Of a stretch of DNA of 64,000 nucleotides, positions 63,401 through 64,000 are shown in pieces. Location: NCBI GenBank assembly GCA_965226805.1, contig CBDDDW010000026.1, forward strand, positions 1 through 64,000, written 5' to 3'. Under the pieces are notes generated by a model, which saw only the letters and a program-made list of their open reading frames with translations, was not told where the DNA came from and searched no databases. This DNA is from CBDDDW01 sp965226805. Lineage in GTDB: Bacteria > Chloroflexota > Dehalococcoidia > Lucifugimonadales > JAGWBF01. Both the position numbers and the translations under genes were made by a program. How positions within the stretch are numbered: position 1 is the stretch's first letter; every line of letters starts with the position of its first letter.

Positions 63401-64000
63401 ATGGCCGGCTACGAAGCTCTGGCTGTTTTCGGCACTTCTTTTCTGGTGGGGCTCTCCGGAGCCTTGGCCCCAGGCCCTCTGCTGGCCCTGGATATCAGGG
63501 AGTCCGCCCGGAGGGGCTTCTGGGCCGGACCCTATATCGCGACCGGCCATTCCATCCTAGAGCTGCTGGTGGTTATTCTTCTGGCCGTAGGGCTGCTCCA
63601 CTTCATCGAAAAGGGGCCCGCGTTTACGGTCATCTCCCTCTCGGGGGGCCTTTTTCTGTTGTGGATGGGATGGCGCATGATCCGCCAACGCTCCGGGGGG
63701 CTGCCTTCCACCGCAGAGGGCGCCCGCGGCTCCGGACACTATCACCCGGGACGCCCGATGCTGGGTGGCGCGGTGCTGAGCATTACCAACCCTTATTGGA
63801 GCCTGTGGTGGGTTACCGTCGGGGCCACCTTCCTGGCCGAGGCCAGGTCCCTGGGGTTGGGGACGCTGGGTATCACCGCCTTCTACATAGGACACATTCT
63901 TTCGGACTATTCCTGGTTCAGCACGGTTTCCCTGGCGGTAGCCTCGGGCCGGCGGATAATGAACGACACCCTCTACAGGGGCGTGGCGGTGGTATGTGGA
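63401..64000 (+). CDS. LysE-family exporter, C-terminus outside window
   Basis: The open frame from ATG 63401 runs to the window end (200 codons). MAGYEALAVFGTSFLVGLSG, then ALAPGPLLALDIRESARRGF and WAGPYIATGHSILELLVVIL match the LysE/RhtB amino-acid exporter family: the conserved xPGP motif near residue 24 and a GxxxG-His-x6-E helix. Later SITNPYWSLWWVTVGATFLA is the second conserved half with NPY. It probably exports an amino acid or similar metabolite. No ribosome site stands out upstream. Confidence 0.85.
   Translation, partial: MAGYEALAVFGTSFLVGLSGALAPGPLLALDIRESARRGFWAGPYIATGHSILELLVVILLAVGLLHFIEKGPAFTVISLSGGLFLLWMGWRMIRQRSGGLPSTAEGARGSGHYHPGRPMLGGAVLSITNPYWSLWWVTVGATFLAEARSLGLGTLGITAFYIGHILSDYSWFSTVSLAVASGRRIMNDTLYRGVAVVCG

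Overview
The window looks like chromosome of an uncultured Chloroflexota bacterium, probably of the Dehalococcoidia/SAR202 type. This is inferred from an unlinked 23S rRNA gene, a corrinoid/Fe-S protein of the reductive dehalogenase type, a UGSC-motif selenoprotein, Pro-Thr-rich linkers in several exported proteins (the 47981-49702 lipoprotein, the 58136-58828 dockerin protein, the giant surface protein) and GC-rich coding throughout. No taxonomic search was possible.

1-18.7 kb is an accessory region beside the 3' end of an initiator tRNA gene. From the left it holds a PRTRC-type pair (an E1/ThiF-like protein and a JAMM protease of the ubiquitin-antecedent class), a 5'-truncated group II intron with an intact domain V and an amber codon in its reverse transcriptase, an IS3-family remnant, and a giant surface-protein gene of about 4,400 codons (2694-17227, minus strand). 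The giant protein has seven FG-GAP beta-propellers, each nested in the same loop of a fibronectin type III domain. Six of the seven have exactly seven blades. The gene is now broken by an IS3 insertion and four frameshifts, and an IS630 element abuts its 5' end. Beyond that lies a truncated phage terminase small-subunit gene.

18.7-22 kb is a stand-alone 23S rRNA gene with its own consensus promoter, a long processing stem and a downstream initiator tRNA. There is no 16S or 5S gene in the unit. 22-35 kb is a metabolic region: a SagB-type double nitroreductase, convergent otsA/otsB, an uncharacterised gene followed by the selenoprotein, a GNAT-aminotransferase fusion, a DinB-like protein, a lipoprotein, a frameshifted HpaB-family oxygenase and an SDR reductase. 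35-40.4 kb is a second mobile scar: an NHL-repeat gene split by another IS3 copy, tRNA-Leu, a small zinc-ribbon protein, a duplicated 3' half of the initiator tRNA, an IS1380 element, an integrase remnant, a GIY-YIG protein and tRNA-Gln.

40.5-64 kb is mostly intact core sequence: signal peptidase I, a Fur/Zur regulator with a znuABC-type metal importer, thioredoxin reductase, a peptide ABC transporter (two permeases and a binding protein), a PEP mutase/isocitrate lyase-family enzyme with an MFS transporter, the modABC molybdate importer, the RdhA-like protein, an exported dockerin-cupredoxin protein, a hot-dog thioesterase, and a tight operon argF-der-plsY-gpsA followed by a LysE-family exporter that runs off the window.
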